DNA of 64,000 nucleotides from DATFKA01 sp042095835 (lineage in GTDB: Bacteria; Bacteroidota; Bacteroidia; Chitinophagales; Saprospiraceae). The stretch lies in NCBI GenBank assembly GCA_042095835.1, contig JBELML010000010.1, forward strand, positions 25,375-89,374, read 5' to 3'. How positions within the stretch are numbered: position 1 is the first letter of the stretch; every line of letters starts with the position of its first letter. Shown piece after piece: positions 25,503-35,521 of the stretch. Under the pieces are notes generated by a model. The model worked only from the letters and a program-made list of their open reading frames with translations, made no database searches and was not told where the DNA came from. Both the position numbers and the translations under genes were made by a program.

Positions 25503-28500
25503 ATGAGATTGATAAAAAATATAGCACTGTTCGTCACCCTCTTGGTATCCCTACCACTAAGTGTATGGTCGCAAGGAGGTGGTCCTACTTTTTCATTTAC
25601 CTCTGAAACGCCATGTACGGGTGATGACTTCTGCCTCGATGTGACAGTAGAGGATTTCACTGATATCTTGGCGATTAAGTTTCCAGTCACCTGGGATACT
25701 TCTGTAGTCGAGTTTCAATCTATCACCAATTTTGGTCTCCCAGGTATGAACCTAGCGGATTTCGATCTTTCTACGGTCAATGAGGGACTGATTCGAGTCA
25801 ATTGGCAATTCGATGATTGTGAAGTGGCGACTCAGGGTTCAACTATTCAGGATGATGTCATCATCTTCACCCTTTGTTTCCGAGCTATCGGCGATTATGG
25901 GGCCGTTACTAATGTGAGCATTCTCAACCAAGACACGGTACTACTTGGCGATCCTGATCCCGTAAATATTCAGCGTTTTGGTATCGATTGTTCGATTGAT
26001 ATTCAAATCAACAGTGTCAACCCTGGTGTTGTCTCTACCTGTGTAATTCCGGTAGAACTTTATGCTACGAGTACTCTTGGTAATACCGGCGAACTCGTAT
26101 CTATCGATGTAAAATCCAGAGGATTCACAGACCTCAATGCTTTACAATTCACCATGGTCTGGGATTCAAGTATTTTGATGTTGGAGGAAGTCATTCCACT
26201 AGAGGCACTGATCAACCTCAATGTCAACAACTTTGGTACTCCGGTCAATAACATCAATGTTCCAAGAGGTAATTTGACTTTTACCTGGAACTATATTGAC
26301 CCTACCGGAAATGACTTGGGTGCCACCTTAGTCAACGATGAAAGTGTATTCACACTAAACTTCCGAATCATAGGAGATTGTGAAACTTCTAGCGCTGTGG
26401 GTATTGATCTAAGCGAAGATGCCCTCACGCCCTTGGAAGCTATTAGCTCCCGTGAAGAAAATGGGCAAGTCATCAATGATAATATTCCTTTAATAACCAC
26501 CGACGGAGAAGTAGCCACAGGAGCCTGTACCCCTGATGGTTTGATTTTGTTTACCGATTGTGGAGCACCTACTGGCCTAGACTCTATCGTATGTGTTACG
26601 GTATCAGCTGGAGCCATCAACGATTTGACAGATATCCGCTACCTCATGGAGTGGAATCCCAATATACTAGAGTATCAAAACATCAATATCCTGACCAACT
26701 CCATGCAAGGACTCAATCAGGGAAGTTTTGATGCCGCCAATGCCAGCAATGGTCTTTTAGAATTAGATTGGTCTTCTCTCAGTTCATTATTTAATGCCAG
26801 CTTTGTAGAAGGCGAGCAACTCTACGAGGTATGTTTTAAAGTCGTCGGACTTGGAGGAAATAGCCCGGTAAGGATTGATCCGACAGCTCCCGCAGCCAGA
26901 GTTCGTAGAGAAGGCTCCTTCATTCCAGTAGGTTTATTCCCGAACAATTGCGAGGTAGAAGTCAACCAACCAGCGGGAGTTACACTCAACCTTTCAGACG
27001 CGCAAGCACCACAAGGCGATACCATGTGCGTAGACATCACCGCTGCGAACTTCAACGAATTGGTCAATCTCCAATTTTCCCTTAGCTGGGAAACGACACA
27101 TGCTATATATGCTGGCATTAGAAATATCAATCCTTTACTAGCAGATAGTATCACCATAGATACAGGAGGTATTGGTTCTGGTAGTTTCACCTTCTTGTGG
27201 AATAATACCAACGGCGTTACCTTAAATAGCGATGAGGTCCTCTTCTCCCTTTGTTTGGCGGCAATAGGTCCCTCACCGGGGGAGCTGTCCCAAAATAATA
27301 ACTGTCAGGAGCTACAAGTTGTACCATTTCCATTAGTTGGGCAAGCAAAAAGTCTTGCTTCTCTAGATAATGATATTGGCCTAACGGGGGTCAATGGCGA
27401 AATTTGTATCCTGAACCCAGAAGGATTCTTTCTGGTTGTAGAAAACGAAGAAGGTTTTGTCAACTTTGGTACTTGTATTGATTTCAAAGTTGCGGAGTTT
27501 GATAGTATCACCTCTGCTCAGTTTTCTCTCAACTGGGATGCTACCGATTTAAGCTTTGATAGTATCGTTTTACGAGATTTTCCAGGTTTGGAGATCGGTA
27601 CCAACTTAGACACCTCAGCAGTCCGTACCGGATTGATTAGATTCGATTGGACAGACCTACAATCTCAGACAGTAGCCGATAGTACGGTCTTATTTGAGGT
27701 CTGTTATACCCTAATTGGACCTGTGAACACCTGTACAGACATCGAGATCAATAGTGATCCGAATCCCTCTGTTACGACCATCAATGGCGCAGGTAGTGTA
27801 TTTCCACTTGGAGGAGGGGTTTGCATCAAAGATACCCTGATTATAGTTGATTCGATCATCACGGCAGTTACCTGTCCAGATGCTATCGATGGCACCATAG
27901 AAGTAAGCGTAACAGGAGCAACCGGAGAACCTGTCTTTTATAACTGGGTCTCCTTGGAATCCGAAAACGTACCGGTGCAATCTGGCCCTAAGGCAGTCAA
28001 CCTACCTGTTGGTCGGGTAGCGGTTACGGCATTTACGCTAACGAATCCACCGTTAGTTACAAGAGATACTTTTTCGATTCCGCTTACTACTGTTTTACCG
28101 GAAGCTAATGCAGGAGATGATGTGGACTTTAATTGTGTAACGGATGCTGCACGTTTAGAAGGTAGCGGATCAACTGGAGATATTTATGATTATCGTTGGA
28201 CTGCGCTTAGTGGTACGATCGCTAGTGGCACGGACAACGCTATTGTATTAGTTAGCTCTCCAGGAACTTATGTATTTAGCGTGATCAACTCTGAATCACT
28301 TTGTTCTGCACGAGACACCATGATTGTACGTAGTCCTGTGATCCCTTCAGTCAACGCTGGACAAGATGTATTCCTAACCTGTGCTGATTCCTCAAAAGTG
28401 TTGGATGGAACATTGTCTTCTCCAACTGATTCGAGTGTTTCTATAACATGGACTGCTTTCTCAGGAGGAGTAATTGAAGCTGGTGAAGCCAATGTGATTT

Positions 28501-31178
28501 CACCAAGAGTCAGTCTACCTGGAACGTATGTCCTAGAGATTGCTTTTAAAGAGACTGGATGTTCTGAAACGGATACCGTACGAGTAGAAAGTGTGGAAGA
28601 ATTCACGCCGGTATCAGCAGGACCCGATGTGGAATTAAACTGCGATACGAATGGTGTCACTTTATTTGCCAATATTGATAACTCCGTAAGGGACTTTAAT
28701 TTCTCGTGGTTTGATGAAAATGACTCGCTTATTATTGTCGATGACCGCGTAAATGTCAATACACCAGGTTTATATCGCATCGTTGCGCAGGATAGAGATA
28801 ACTTCTGCGAAACTACAGATACCATAGAAGTACTGCCTAATAGTCGTCAACCAGTAATCGATTTGATAGATTCCTCAGCACTCGACTGTACGAATCCGAC
28901 CCTAGACTTGATGGCTGTGGTGAGTAATACCGATAGCTTCACCGTTGCTTGGCAAGCATCAGCTGGTGGTGTATTCGAGCAAGATACCACCGATGCTTTA
29001 GCCATAACAGCTACTGCTGCAGGTGTGTTTACGCTTACGATTACAGATACCACCACTAGTTGTATAACCATTGATTCGGTAATGGTCGACAACCAAATCG
29101 AAACGATCAGTGTAGATGCAGGTATAGGTGGCGACTTGACTTGTGAGGCTCCAAACTTGACGCTGCGATCAACAGTAGATACCAGTCTGTCGCTGGAATG
29201 GACGCTCAATGACAATCCAATTGGCGACCAAGACACGCTAGCCGTAACCACCGCAGGAACCTATTTCCTAACTGCGACCAACCTAGCAACGGGTTGTAAT
29301 AATATAGATTCGGTGGCCGTAACTAGCTCGGCTGACTTACCAGAAATCACGGCTCCTAATTTGCCTACTATTACCTGCGAAGAAACCACTGTGGTTTTAA
29401 ATGCAGAGGTTATGCCTAGTGATGCTGATTATGCCTACAGCTGGTCTGTAGTAGATCAAGGAGAAATTGTAAGCGGTGAAAATACGGCTGCGCTTACAGT
29501 GGGTGCCGCTGGAACCTATCTATTACAGGCTACAAATACAGCAACGGGTTGTACTAGTTCCAATAGCTTCACCGTACCAACCGATACCATTACTCCTACG
29601 GCTATTGCTGGAGATGATCAGGTACTCACTTGTACCCAAAATTCTGTCTCTCTGAATGGTGTAGGTTCAGAAGTTGGACTAAATATTGTTTACAATTGGT
29701 CTACCCTTGAAGGTAATGGCATGGCTAGTCCTGCTAATCAGCTACAAACAACAGTGGATGGTCCTGGTACATATATGTTGGAAGTAAGAGATACCCTTAC
29801 CGGTTGCTCAAGTACAGATATGGTAGTGGTTACTCCAGATACTGCTTTACCCAATGTTACATTGGCTCCACTTACAGAAGTGTTGACTTGTACCACAAAT
29901 ATGCTAATGCTTGATGGAACTGGATCTGACTCTGGTGCAGGCTTTTCTGCCAACTGGAATGCCCTAGATGGACAACTTGCCCCACAGACGGGTAACGATC
30001 CTTTGATGGCCTCCGTCACACAAGCAGGAGATTATGAACTTGTCATATTGAACCTAGCCACCGGATGCCAAAGTAATGCCAATATCACCGTAACAGAGGA
30101 CCGCGACTTGCCAATGGCTTCTGCAGGAGAAGATGTGACTGTAACCTGTCCAGGAAATCCTGTCAGTCTAGATGGTTCCCTATCAGAACAAGGGCCTAAT
30201 TTATCCTATAGCTGGACAACGATCTCTGGCGGTGAATTATCCAATCCTACTTCTTTGGCACCAACTGTTAATGAACCAGGAGAATTTGAAATCGTTGTTA
30301 CCGATTCTACTAATGGCTGTACCAACTCAGATATCGTACTAGCGATCTTAGATCCAAACCTAACAGTAGCTAATGCTGGAATGGACGATTCCAGCTGTGA
30401 TTCCCTTGCTTTAATTGTAGCAGAACCACCATTAGGCGCAACGGGCTTATGGACGACAACGGGTGCTGCAATTATTGATGTAGCAGATGGAAACTCAACG
30501 ACCATCAATAACTTGCAACCTGGTCCAAACGTATTTGTATGGACACTTTCTACTGCTGACTGTCCTAATTATAGTAGTGATTCTGTCACTGTCATTAGAG
30601 AGCAGGCACCACAGGCAAATATTGATGCCGTTGATTTACCCGTAGGAACAAATCAGACCACGATTAGTGTGACTGCTAATGATATCATCACCTCCCAAAG
30701 TGGTGCCAATATCAGCATCGTTTCTAATCCTACTTTAGGTGCGGTTGACTCGGTGACGGGCAACACCGTTACTTATCGGGTAGCGCGAGGAATTGTTGGT
30801 GAGGATATGTTTACTTATGAGATTTGTAATAATGAATGTCCCAACTTATGTGATAGAGCTACGGTCTCTGTAAACGTACCTTTTGACCCTAACTACAGCC
30901 CGACGCTCGCCAATGGTATCACGCCCAACGGCGATGGACAAAATGATGAGCTCAGGTTTGAGGTATTAGAAATTGAGCCAGATGCTTTCCCTGATAATGA
31001 GATTATTATCTTCAATAGATGGGGAGATATTGTTTTCCAAGCCAAACCTTACAACAACAATTGGCGAGGCACCAATGATTCTGGACAAGAATTACCACAA
31101 GGAACCTACTACTATATTTTGAGACTAGATATCTCAGAAGGTAATATCGTCTCGGGAGATGTGACCATCGTCAAATAA
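25503..31178 (+). CDS. Giant T9SS type B cargo: cohesin-like and Ig/PKD-like repeats
   Basis: 1891 aa. A signal peptide (ending 'VWSQ') is followed by about five cohesin-like modules (residues roughly 27-780, each with 'F.L.WD...' and a D/N-rich turn) and one SprB-like unit. Then come nine to ten Ig/PKD-like repeats of about 80-88 residues, each with 'AG.DV.L.C', a central W and a late 'TGC' Cys pair. A cadherin-like VTANDI module follows, then the gliding-motility type B C-terminal domain beginning 'NGITPNGDGQNDEL' and containing 'IIFNRWGDIVF'. It is secreted through the T9SS and surface-attached or released. Its PorP/SprF partner is immediately upstream. Probably an adhesin or scaffold; whether the cohesin-like modules bind dockerins is unknown. 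Confidence 0.9.
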   Translation: MRLIKNIALFVTLLVSLPLSVWSQGGGPTFSFTSETPCTGDDFCLDVTVEDFTDILAIKFPVTWDTSVVEFQSITNFGLPGMNLADFDLSTVNEGLIRVNWQFDDCEVATQGSTIQDDVIIFTLCFRAIGDYGAVTNVSILNQDTVLLGDPDPVNIQRFGIDCSIDIQINSVNPGVVSTCVIPVELYATSTLGNTGELVSIDVKSRGFTDLNALQFTMVWDSSILMLEEVIPLEALINLNVNNFGTPVNNINVPRGNLTFTWNYIDPTGNDLGATLVNDESVFTLNFRIIGDCETSSAVGIDLSEDALTPLEAISSREENGQVINDNIPLITTDGEVATGACTPDGLILFTDCGAPTGLDSIVCVTVSAGAINDLTDIRYLMEWNPNILEYQNINILTNSMQGLNQGSFDAANASNGLLELDWSSLSSLFNASFVEGEQLYEVCFKVVGLGGNSPVRIDPTAPAARVRREGSFIPVGLFPNNCEVEVNQPAGVTLNLSDAQAPQGDTMCVDITAANFNELVNLQFSLSWETTHAIYAGIRNINPLLADSITIDTGGIGSGSFTFLWNNTNGVTLNSDEVLFSLCLAAIGPSPGELSQNNNCQELQVVPFPLVGQAKSLASLDNDIGLTGVNGEICILNPEGFFLVVENEEGFVNFGTCIDFKVAEFDSITSAQFSLNWDATDLSFDSIVLRDFPGLEIGTNLDTSAVRTGLIRFDWTDLQSQTVADSTVLFEVCYTLIGPVNTCTDIEINSDPNPSVTTINGAGSVFPLGGGVCIKDTLIIVDSIITAVTCPDAIDGTIEVSVTGATGEPVFYNWVSLESENVPVQSGPKAVNLPVGRVAVTAFTLTNPPLVTRDTFSIPLTTVLPEANAGDDVDFNCVTDAARLEGSGSTGDIYDYRWTALSGTIASGTDNAIVLVSSPGTYVFSVINSESLCSARDTMIVRSPVIPSVNAGQDVFLTCADSSKVLDGTLSSPTDSSVSITWTAFSGGVIEAGEANVISPRVSLPGTYVLEIAFKETGCSETDTVRVESVEEFTPVSAGPDVELNCDTNGVTLFANIDNSVRDFNFSWFDENDSLIIVDDRVNVNTPGLYRIVAQDRDNFCETTDTIEVLPNSRQPVIDLIDSSALDCTNPTLDLMAVVSNTDSFTVAWQASAGGVFEQDTTDALAITATAAGVFTLTITDTTTSCITIDSVMVDNQIETISVDAGIGGDLTCEAPNLTLRSTVDTSLSLEWTLNDNPIGDQDTLAVTTAGTYFLTATNLATGCNNIDSVAVTSSADLPEITAPNLPTITCEETTVVLNAEVMPSDADYAYSWSVVDQGEIVSGENTAALTVGAAGTYLLQATNTATGCTSSNSFTVPTDTITPTAIAGDDQVLTCTQNSVSLNGVGSEVGLNIVYNWSTLEGNGMASPANQLQTTVDGPGTYMLEVRDTLTGCSSTDMVVVTPDTALPNVTLAPLTEVLTCTTNMLMLDGTGSDSGAGFSANWNALDGQLAPQTGNDPLMASVTQAGDYELVILNLATGCQSNANITVTEDRDLPMASAGEDVTVTCPGNPVSLDGSLSEQGPNLSYSWTTISGGELSNPTSLAPTVNEPGEFEIVVTDSTNGCTNSDIVLAILDPNLTVANAGMDDSSCDSLALIVAEPPLGATGLWTTTGAAIIDVADGNSTTINNLQPGPNVFVWTLSTADCPNYSSDSVTVIREQAPQANIDAVDLPVGTNQTTISVTANDIITSQSGANISIVSNPTLGAVDSVTGNTVTYRVARGIVGEDMFTYEICNNECPNLCDRATVSVNVPFDPNYSPTLANGITPNGDGQNDELRFEVLEIEPDAFPDNEIIIFNRWGDIVFQAKPYNNNWRGTNDSGQELPQGTYYYILRLDISEGNIVSGDVTIVK

Positions 31179-31197
31179 ATCGATGTAAACCATCTTT

Positions 31198-31238
31198 AAA
31201 AGTCCCGTTTGGCATGGCCAAGCGGGACTTTTTTTTTA
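31198..31238 (+). terminator. Terminator after the giant T9SS cargo
   Basis: Long hairpin with 'agtcccg' pairing 'cgggact' and 'ttggc' pairing 'gccaa' around a 3-nt loop, joined by a G-U pair, then T8. It is 20 bp after the stop. A TACTTTTG (31237-31244) overlaps its end, but no -33 TTG fits. The remaining 190 bp to the next gene show nothing further. Confidence 0.85.
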
Positions 31239-31438
31239 CTTTTGTCCTACCTATCATAAACACCTCCACGAATTTAGACCTCAAATACTCTTTTCGTCAG
31301 TATTCCCTTGATGAAGTTTCTCGGTTTTTTTAATCAATCGACTGACACCTCTGATAGCTCTACTTATCTACTCAACTTGTGTAGCTAGATAGTAGTTGGC
31401 CATTAGCTAAAGTCAGTCCCGTAAAATGTTGAGGCGAC

Positions 31439-34400
31439 ATGTTTTCAAATATTAAGATTAATGGGCTTAAACTAGGCTATTTTTTATTAGCATTCCTAGG
31501 TTTTCAAGTAGGATCGTATGCTCAAGGGCAAGTAGCGCTGGAGATCATCGGCGCCAATGTATTTTCAAATTGTACAGATATTGTCACTCAGGAGGACTTT
31601 ATGTACGGTGTCAGCATCGAAGGAGGAGATTATCTTTATTATCCCAAAATTGGCCCCTGTCATACTGCTGCACCTAATGTACAATGGAGTCTATCCTACG
31701 AATGCTCTAGCGAATTACGAGATAGCATTAACCTCTGTTTTCAAATCTTCGAAAACGACGGACTTCCTTTCACTTGTCAAATACTAAAAGAATGCCTAGT
31801 AGAAAGATGTTTTAAGGTGCCCCTCAGTAAAAACCAAGGCAATACCAACTCTACACTCAGCATAAGTCCAGGAAATGATTCCTGGGGAGATCTTTTTATT
31901 AGCTTGAGAAACTCTAACGATGCCAACGACGAGAATGATCTCATCTGCAATGCTGTCGACTTGGGTAGTCTCACCTTTCAAGACACGATAGGTACTAAAC
32001 TTCGCTCTGACTATCAAAATCTTTGTGCCACCAACTTTGACGAATTCAACCCCGCAGATGAGGGTAGCTTTCAAAACGACGCTGGTGTTTGGTTTAGGTT
32101 TCAAACAAGGGATATGCCTAGTTCGATTATTCAAATTGAAGCCAATAGCGATCCGTCCAACTTAGGTGACCCTATCGATTTGGAGTTGGCCTTATTTACC
32201 AGCGATCAGACCTGCTCTGGCAATTTAAGTCTGCTCAAAACAGGCTATGATCTCAATAGCAATAACGCCAGCCTCACCCTTACTTGCCTCAACCCCAATC
32301 AAACCTACTATCTCTTGGTAGATGGACGCTCTAATCCTGTAGATTTCGTCAAAGGCTATTTTGGCCTACAGATCTCTGCTCAAGGCGTCATCGAAGGTCA
32401 GGATATTATTTGCAATGCAGCCCAATTACAAAGCAGCAGCGGAGAAGGATCGGTAATAGGCGAAGCCTTATTTTCTAATTTCTGCTCTTCGGATCAAAGT
32501 GATTCTACCAGTGCTTGGTTTGAGTTTACAGCTCCCGAATCAGGAAATGTGCTCATCAATAATTTAAGTCAAAGCACCCTCAGCAGTACAGATATCGAGC
32601 TCGCTTTATTCCAACTCGGTAATGGAGACTGCCAAGGTCAGTTGGAATTGATTACCAGCACTGATAATGGCCAATCATTAGAAGCCTCTTGCTTGTATCC
32701 AGGCGAAGACTATTATGTTCTAGTAAAAAGTAATGGTACCCTGGCGCAGGGTATTTTCAATCTTACGGTTGCTGATGCCGGATTATCTCTACCACCCCAA
32801 ACTAGCATTGAAAGTGTACAATGCTATGGTGGCTCCTATACGATTGGCGATACGACCTTTACCGCTTCGGGAGATTATAGTTGGCGTATTCCGCAAGCAG
32901 GTACCTGCGACAGTCTTGTCAATTTGAATCTAACCATTCTAGATTCCCTAACTGCTGAGATCGACATTGTTCGTCCCGCTACAAATCTAGGCATACAAGA
33001 TGGTGCAGCGAGAGTCAGAATAAGCGGTGGTTCAGGCAATTATACTATCGAATGGTGCGATGGTTCTAATACCATTGGAGTTGATAATTTAGAAGGTGGT
33101 CAGACCTGCTGTGTTCAAATTACTGATGAGATTGGTTGTTCCGTTGAGGTCTGTTTTGAAGTGCCCTATCTCGATAAAATTGTCTTGGATTCACTAGACA
33201 TCAATACGGTTAATTGTGCGGGAGAGGCTACAGGTATGATCCAATTCATTCCTAAAGGCGGTGTTGCTCCTTATCGAGCCGTTTTACAAGGGCCACTGCC
33301 ATGCGACAACTGCGGTATAGTCTATCGTAGAATCACTGGTCCTGTTAACTTTAGTGCCCTTAAAGCAGGCCAATACCAATTACAAGTTTTTTCAAGATTC
33401 CAGGATACGATTTTGCAAATTGAAATTGCAGAAAACACCATTCTTCAGGTAGATACGATTAGTGTCCAAGCTACCAGCTGTGCTGGTGTCTGCGATGGCT
33501 TACTCGAAATAGCTCCTAAAGGTGGCCTCCCTCCTTACAACTTGATCTGGCAAGACAATTTGAGCAATACCACACTTCGGAGTAATTTATGTGCAGGAAG
33601 CTATACCCTAAACCTGATAGATAGCCTTGGTTGTGCGATAGATACCTCCTTTGTAATCAATGCTCCACCACCCATCGATGTGCAAGCCCAGGTTATCCAA
33701 GCGGTGTCTTGTGAAGGGGCCAACAATGGAATCATCCAAGCTGTAGCCTCCGAAAACGATCTCAACTACCAGTGGAACAGTGGCCAAACCTCCAATCAGA
33801 TTGAAGGACTTGGCCTAGGAACTTATAGTGTATCTGTCACCAACAGCGAAGGATGTACAGGCCAAGCAAGTGTTTCTTTTGAGAATTATGAAGCCCCACT
33901 TAGCCTTTCTTTAGCATTACAAAAATCTGTCTCCTGTAATGGCGGCAGCGATGGGTTCATAGAGGCGCAACTCAATGGCGCAGGCCAAAATTTCACCTAT
34001 ATCTGGAGTGATGGAAGTACTCAAAAAAACAATACTAAAGCCAGTGCTGGTCTCAATTCCTTGATAGTACAAAACGAATTGGGCTGCACCGCACAGGATG
34101 CTATTTCCTTAGACCAACCGACCGCTATTGAAGTCGCTTTTGCAATCAAAAATATCGACTGTATTGGTGGTCCCATCAGTGGGCGCTTGAATATCGACTC
34201 CGTTTCTGGTGGTAATGGTGGTTACAGCTATGCCATTGATGGTGGAGGCTTCACCTTTGACCCCGAGCTGAATTATATCCCAGAAGGTAATTATATGCTA
34301 CAGGTCAGAGATCAAAAAGGTTGCCAAGCCTCCTTCCCTTTTGAGCTAGAAGGTCCGCCAGATGTAAAAGTCACCATACCCGAAAATGAAGATTTACTTT

Positions 34401-34897
34401 TAGGCGATTCAATCACGATAAGGCCAAGGGTTAATATTAGAAATTTAGAATTTTTCTGGTTCCAGGGACAAGAAAATTTCTCCTTTGATCAGACTGTAAA
34501 GCTATCTCCACAACAGACCACTGGGTATATTGTCCAAGCATTTGATCCAATATCCGGCTGTAGTGGTTTCGATACTTTACTTGTTTCGGTTGATCAGCGC
34601 AGAAGAGTCTACATTGCTAATGTCTTTAGTCCAAATGGTGATCAGGTGAATGACTATTTCGGCATCCAAGGCGATTTTGATATCGTATCCATTGCTCAGC
34701 TTTCTATTTATAACCGAAATGGAGCCCTCCTCTTTAACAAGGAGAACTTAATGCCCAATCAGCTTGAGACCGGATGGGATGGTCTGATGCCTAGTGGCGA
34801 ACCGGCTCCGGCGGGCACCTATATCTATCTAGCTAAGATTACTTTTATTGATGGCAAGACAGAAGTCTTTAGAGGAGATGTGAGTGTAATAAGGTAG
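31439..34897 (+). CDS. T9SS type B cargo with PPC-like and SprB repeats
   Basis: 1152 aa. Signal peptide at the N-terminus ('GYFLLAFLGFQVGSYAQG'). Two PPC/jellyroll-like regions (about residues 155-310 and 315-450, 'VWFRFQT' and 'AWFEFTA'). Several SprB-type repeats follow ('CAGVCDGLLEIAPKGGLPPY', 'CEGANNGIIQAV', 'CNGGSDGFIEA'). The C-terminal type B sorting domain begins 'NVFSPNGDQVNDYF' and ends '..FRGDVSVIR'. It is exported to the cell surface by the T9SS. It may share the PorP/SprF at 24458, but a terminator separates it from that operon. Confidence 0.9.
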   Translation: MFSNIKINGLKLGYFLLAFLGFQVGSYAQGQVALEIIGANVFSNCTDIVTQEDFMYGVSIEGGDYLYYPKIGPCHTAAPNVQWSLSYECSSELRDSINLCFQIFENDGLPFTCQILKECLVERCFKVPLSKNQGNTNSTLSISPGNDSWGDLFISLRNSNDANDENDLICNAVDLGSLTFQDTIGTKLRSDYQNLCATNFDEFNPADEGSFQNDAGVWFRFQTRDMPSSIIQIEANSDPSNLGDPIDLELALFTSDQTCSGNLSLLKTGYDLNSNNASLTLTCLNPNQTYYLLVDGRSNPVDFVKGYFGLQISAQGVIEGQDIICNAAQLQSSSGEGSVIGEALFSNFCSSDQSDSTSAWFEFTAPESGNVLINNLSQSTLSSTDIELALFQLGNGDCQGQLELITSTDNGQSLEASCLYPGEDYYVLVKSNGTLAQGIFNLTVADAGLSLPPQTSIESVQCYGGSYTIGDTTFTASGDYSWRIPQAGTCDSLVNLNLTILDSLTAEIDIVRPATNLGIQDGAARVRISGGSGNYTIEWCDGSNTIGVDNLEGGQTCCVQITDEIGCSVEVCFEVPYLDKIVLDSLDINTVNCAGEATGMIQFIPKGGVAPYRAVLQGPLPCDNCGIVYRRITGPVNFSALKAGQYQLQVFSRFQDTILQIEIAENTILQVDTISVQATSCAGVCDGLLEIAPKGGLPPYNLIWQDNLSNTTLRSNLCAGSYTLNLIDSLGCAIDTSFVINAPPPIDVQAQVIQAVSCEGANNGIIQAVASENDLNYQWNSGQTSNQIEGLGLGTYSVSVTNSEGCTGQASVSFENYEAPLSLSLALQKSVSCNGGSDGFIEAQLNGAGQNFTYIWSDGSTQKNNTKASAGLNSLIVQNELGCTAQDAISLDQPTAIEVAFAIKNIDCIGGPISGRLNIDSVSGGNGGYSYAIDGGGFTFDPELNYIPEGNYMLQVRDQKGCQASFPFELEGPPDVKVTIPENEDLLLGDSITIRPRVNIRNLEFFWFQGQENFSFDQTVKLSPQQTTGYIVQAFDPISGCSGFDTLLVSVDQRRRVYIANVFSPNGDQVNDYFGIQGDFDIVSIAQLSIYNRNGALLFNKENLMPNQLETGWDGLMPSGEPAPAGTYIYLAKITFIDGKTEVFRGDVSVIR

Positions 34898-34906
34898 CCA
34901 TTGATC

Positions 34907-35383
34907 TTAAAAGGAGACAGCAGCCCGTTTTTTCTTTTTATTTAAAATCATGGATCCTTCTTTTTTTCCTGCTATCCGAAGGTGTACCATGTTTTTTTGA
35001 TCATCGAAGTGCTCTAATAAAAGGGTATTCTCGATTTCAAAGGATTGGACTTCTTTAGGCGGAGATTTGAATTGCATATAGCAGGTAACCGCAGGAAAAT
35101 TACTCTCTGTTTCTTGGATGGCATATTTCATGGTTTTGCCATTCACTTTGATTTTCAACTTCTCCTCTAGGTGCTGGAGGATGAAATCATCGACAGTCAT
35201 TTTACCACGATTTATTTTATCGACATAGGCATTATAATCGGCAGCAGCCCCAAAGTCATCCATAAAAAAAGTGATAGAAAAGGCCAAATCTTCACTGGCC
35301 TCTATTCGGTAGACTTCTGTAACCGTTAGATGAATCGGATGAGGATTGAAAGTATAAAGAAAAATTAACAATAATGGATACAT
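34907..35383 (-). CDS. DUF6702-family exported protein
   Basis: 158 aa from the ATG at 35381-35383, chosen because a signal peptide starts there ('MYPLLLIFLYTFNPHPI'); a longer frame to 35446 adds 21 unlikely residues. 'HPIHLTVTEVYRIE' and 'SITFFMDDFGAAAD' match the DUF6702 pattern seen next to M1 peptidases in Bacteroidota (recalled). Its start is about 140 bp after the stop of an M1 peptidase gene on the same strand. Function unknown; probably periplasmic. Confidence 0.65.
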   Translation of the reverse strand: MYPLLLIFLYTFNPHPIHLTVTEVYRIEASEDLAFSITFFMDDFGAAADYNAYVDKINRGKMTVDDFILQHLEEKLKIKVNGKTMKYAIQETESNFPAVTCYMQFKSPPKEVQSFEIENTLLLEHFDDQKNMVHLRIAGKKEGSMILNKKKKRAAVSF

Positions 35384-35521
35384 ACAATTGGATGCTATTC
35401 TAATTAAATAACAAACGCTATCTAACTCCCAAATGATAGCATGCAAGTCCTACTTTAACGAAACTTTAGATCGAGAGACTTTGAATACTTTTACAAAAGC
35501 TAAAATTTCGTCAAAGCACTT

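Noticed and set aside
28268..30508. Several long minus-strand ORFs opposite the giant cargo gene
   Set aside because: They follow from the codon bias of the plus-strand repeats (few TTA, CTA and TCA codons in that frame) and have no recognisable domains.
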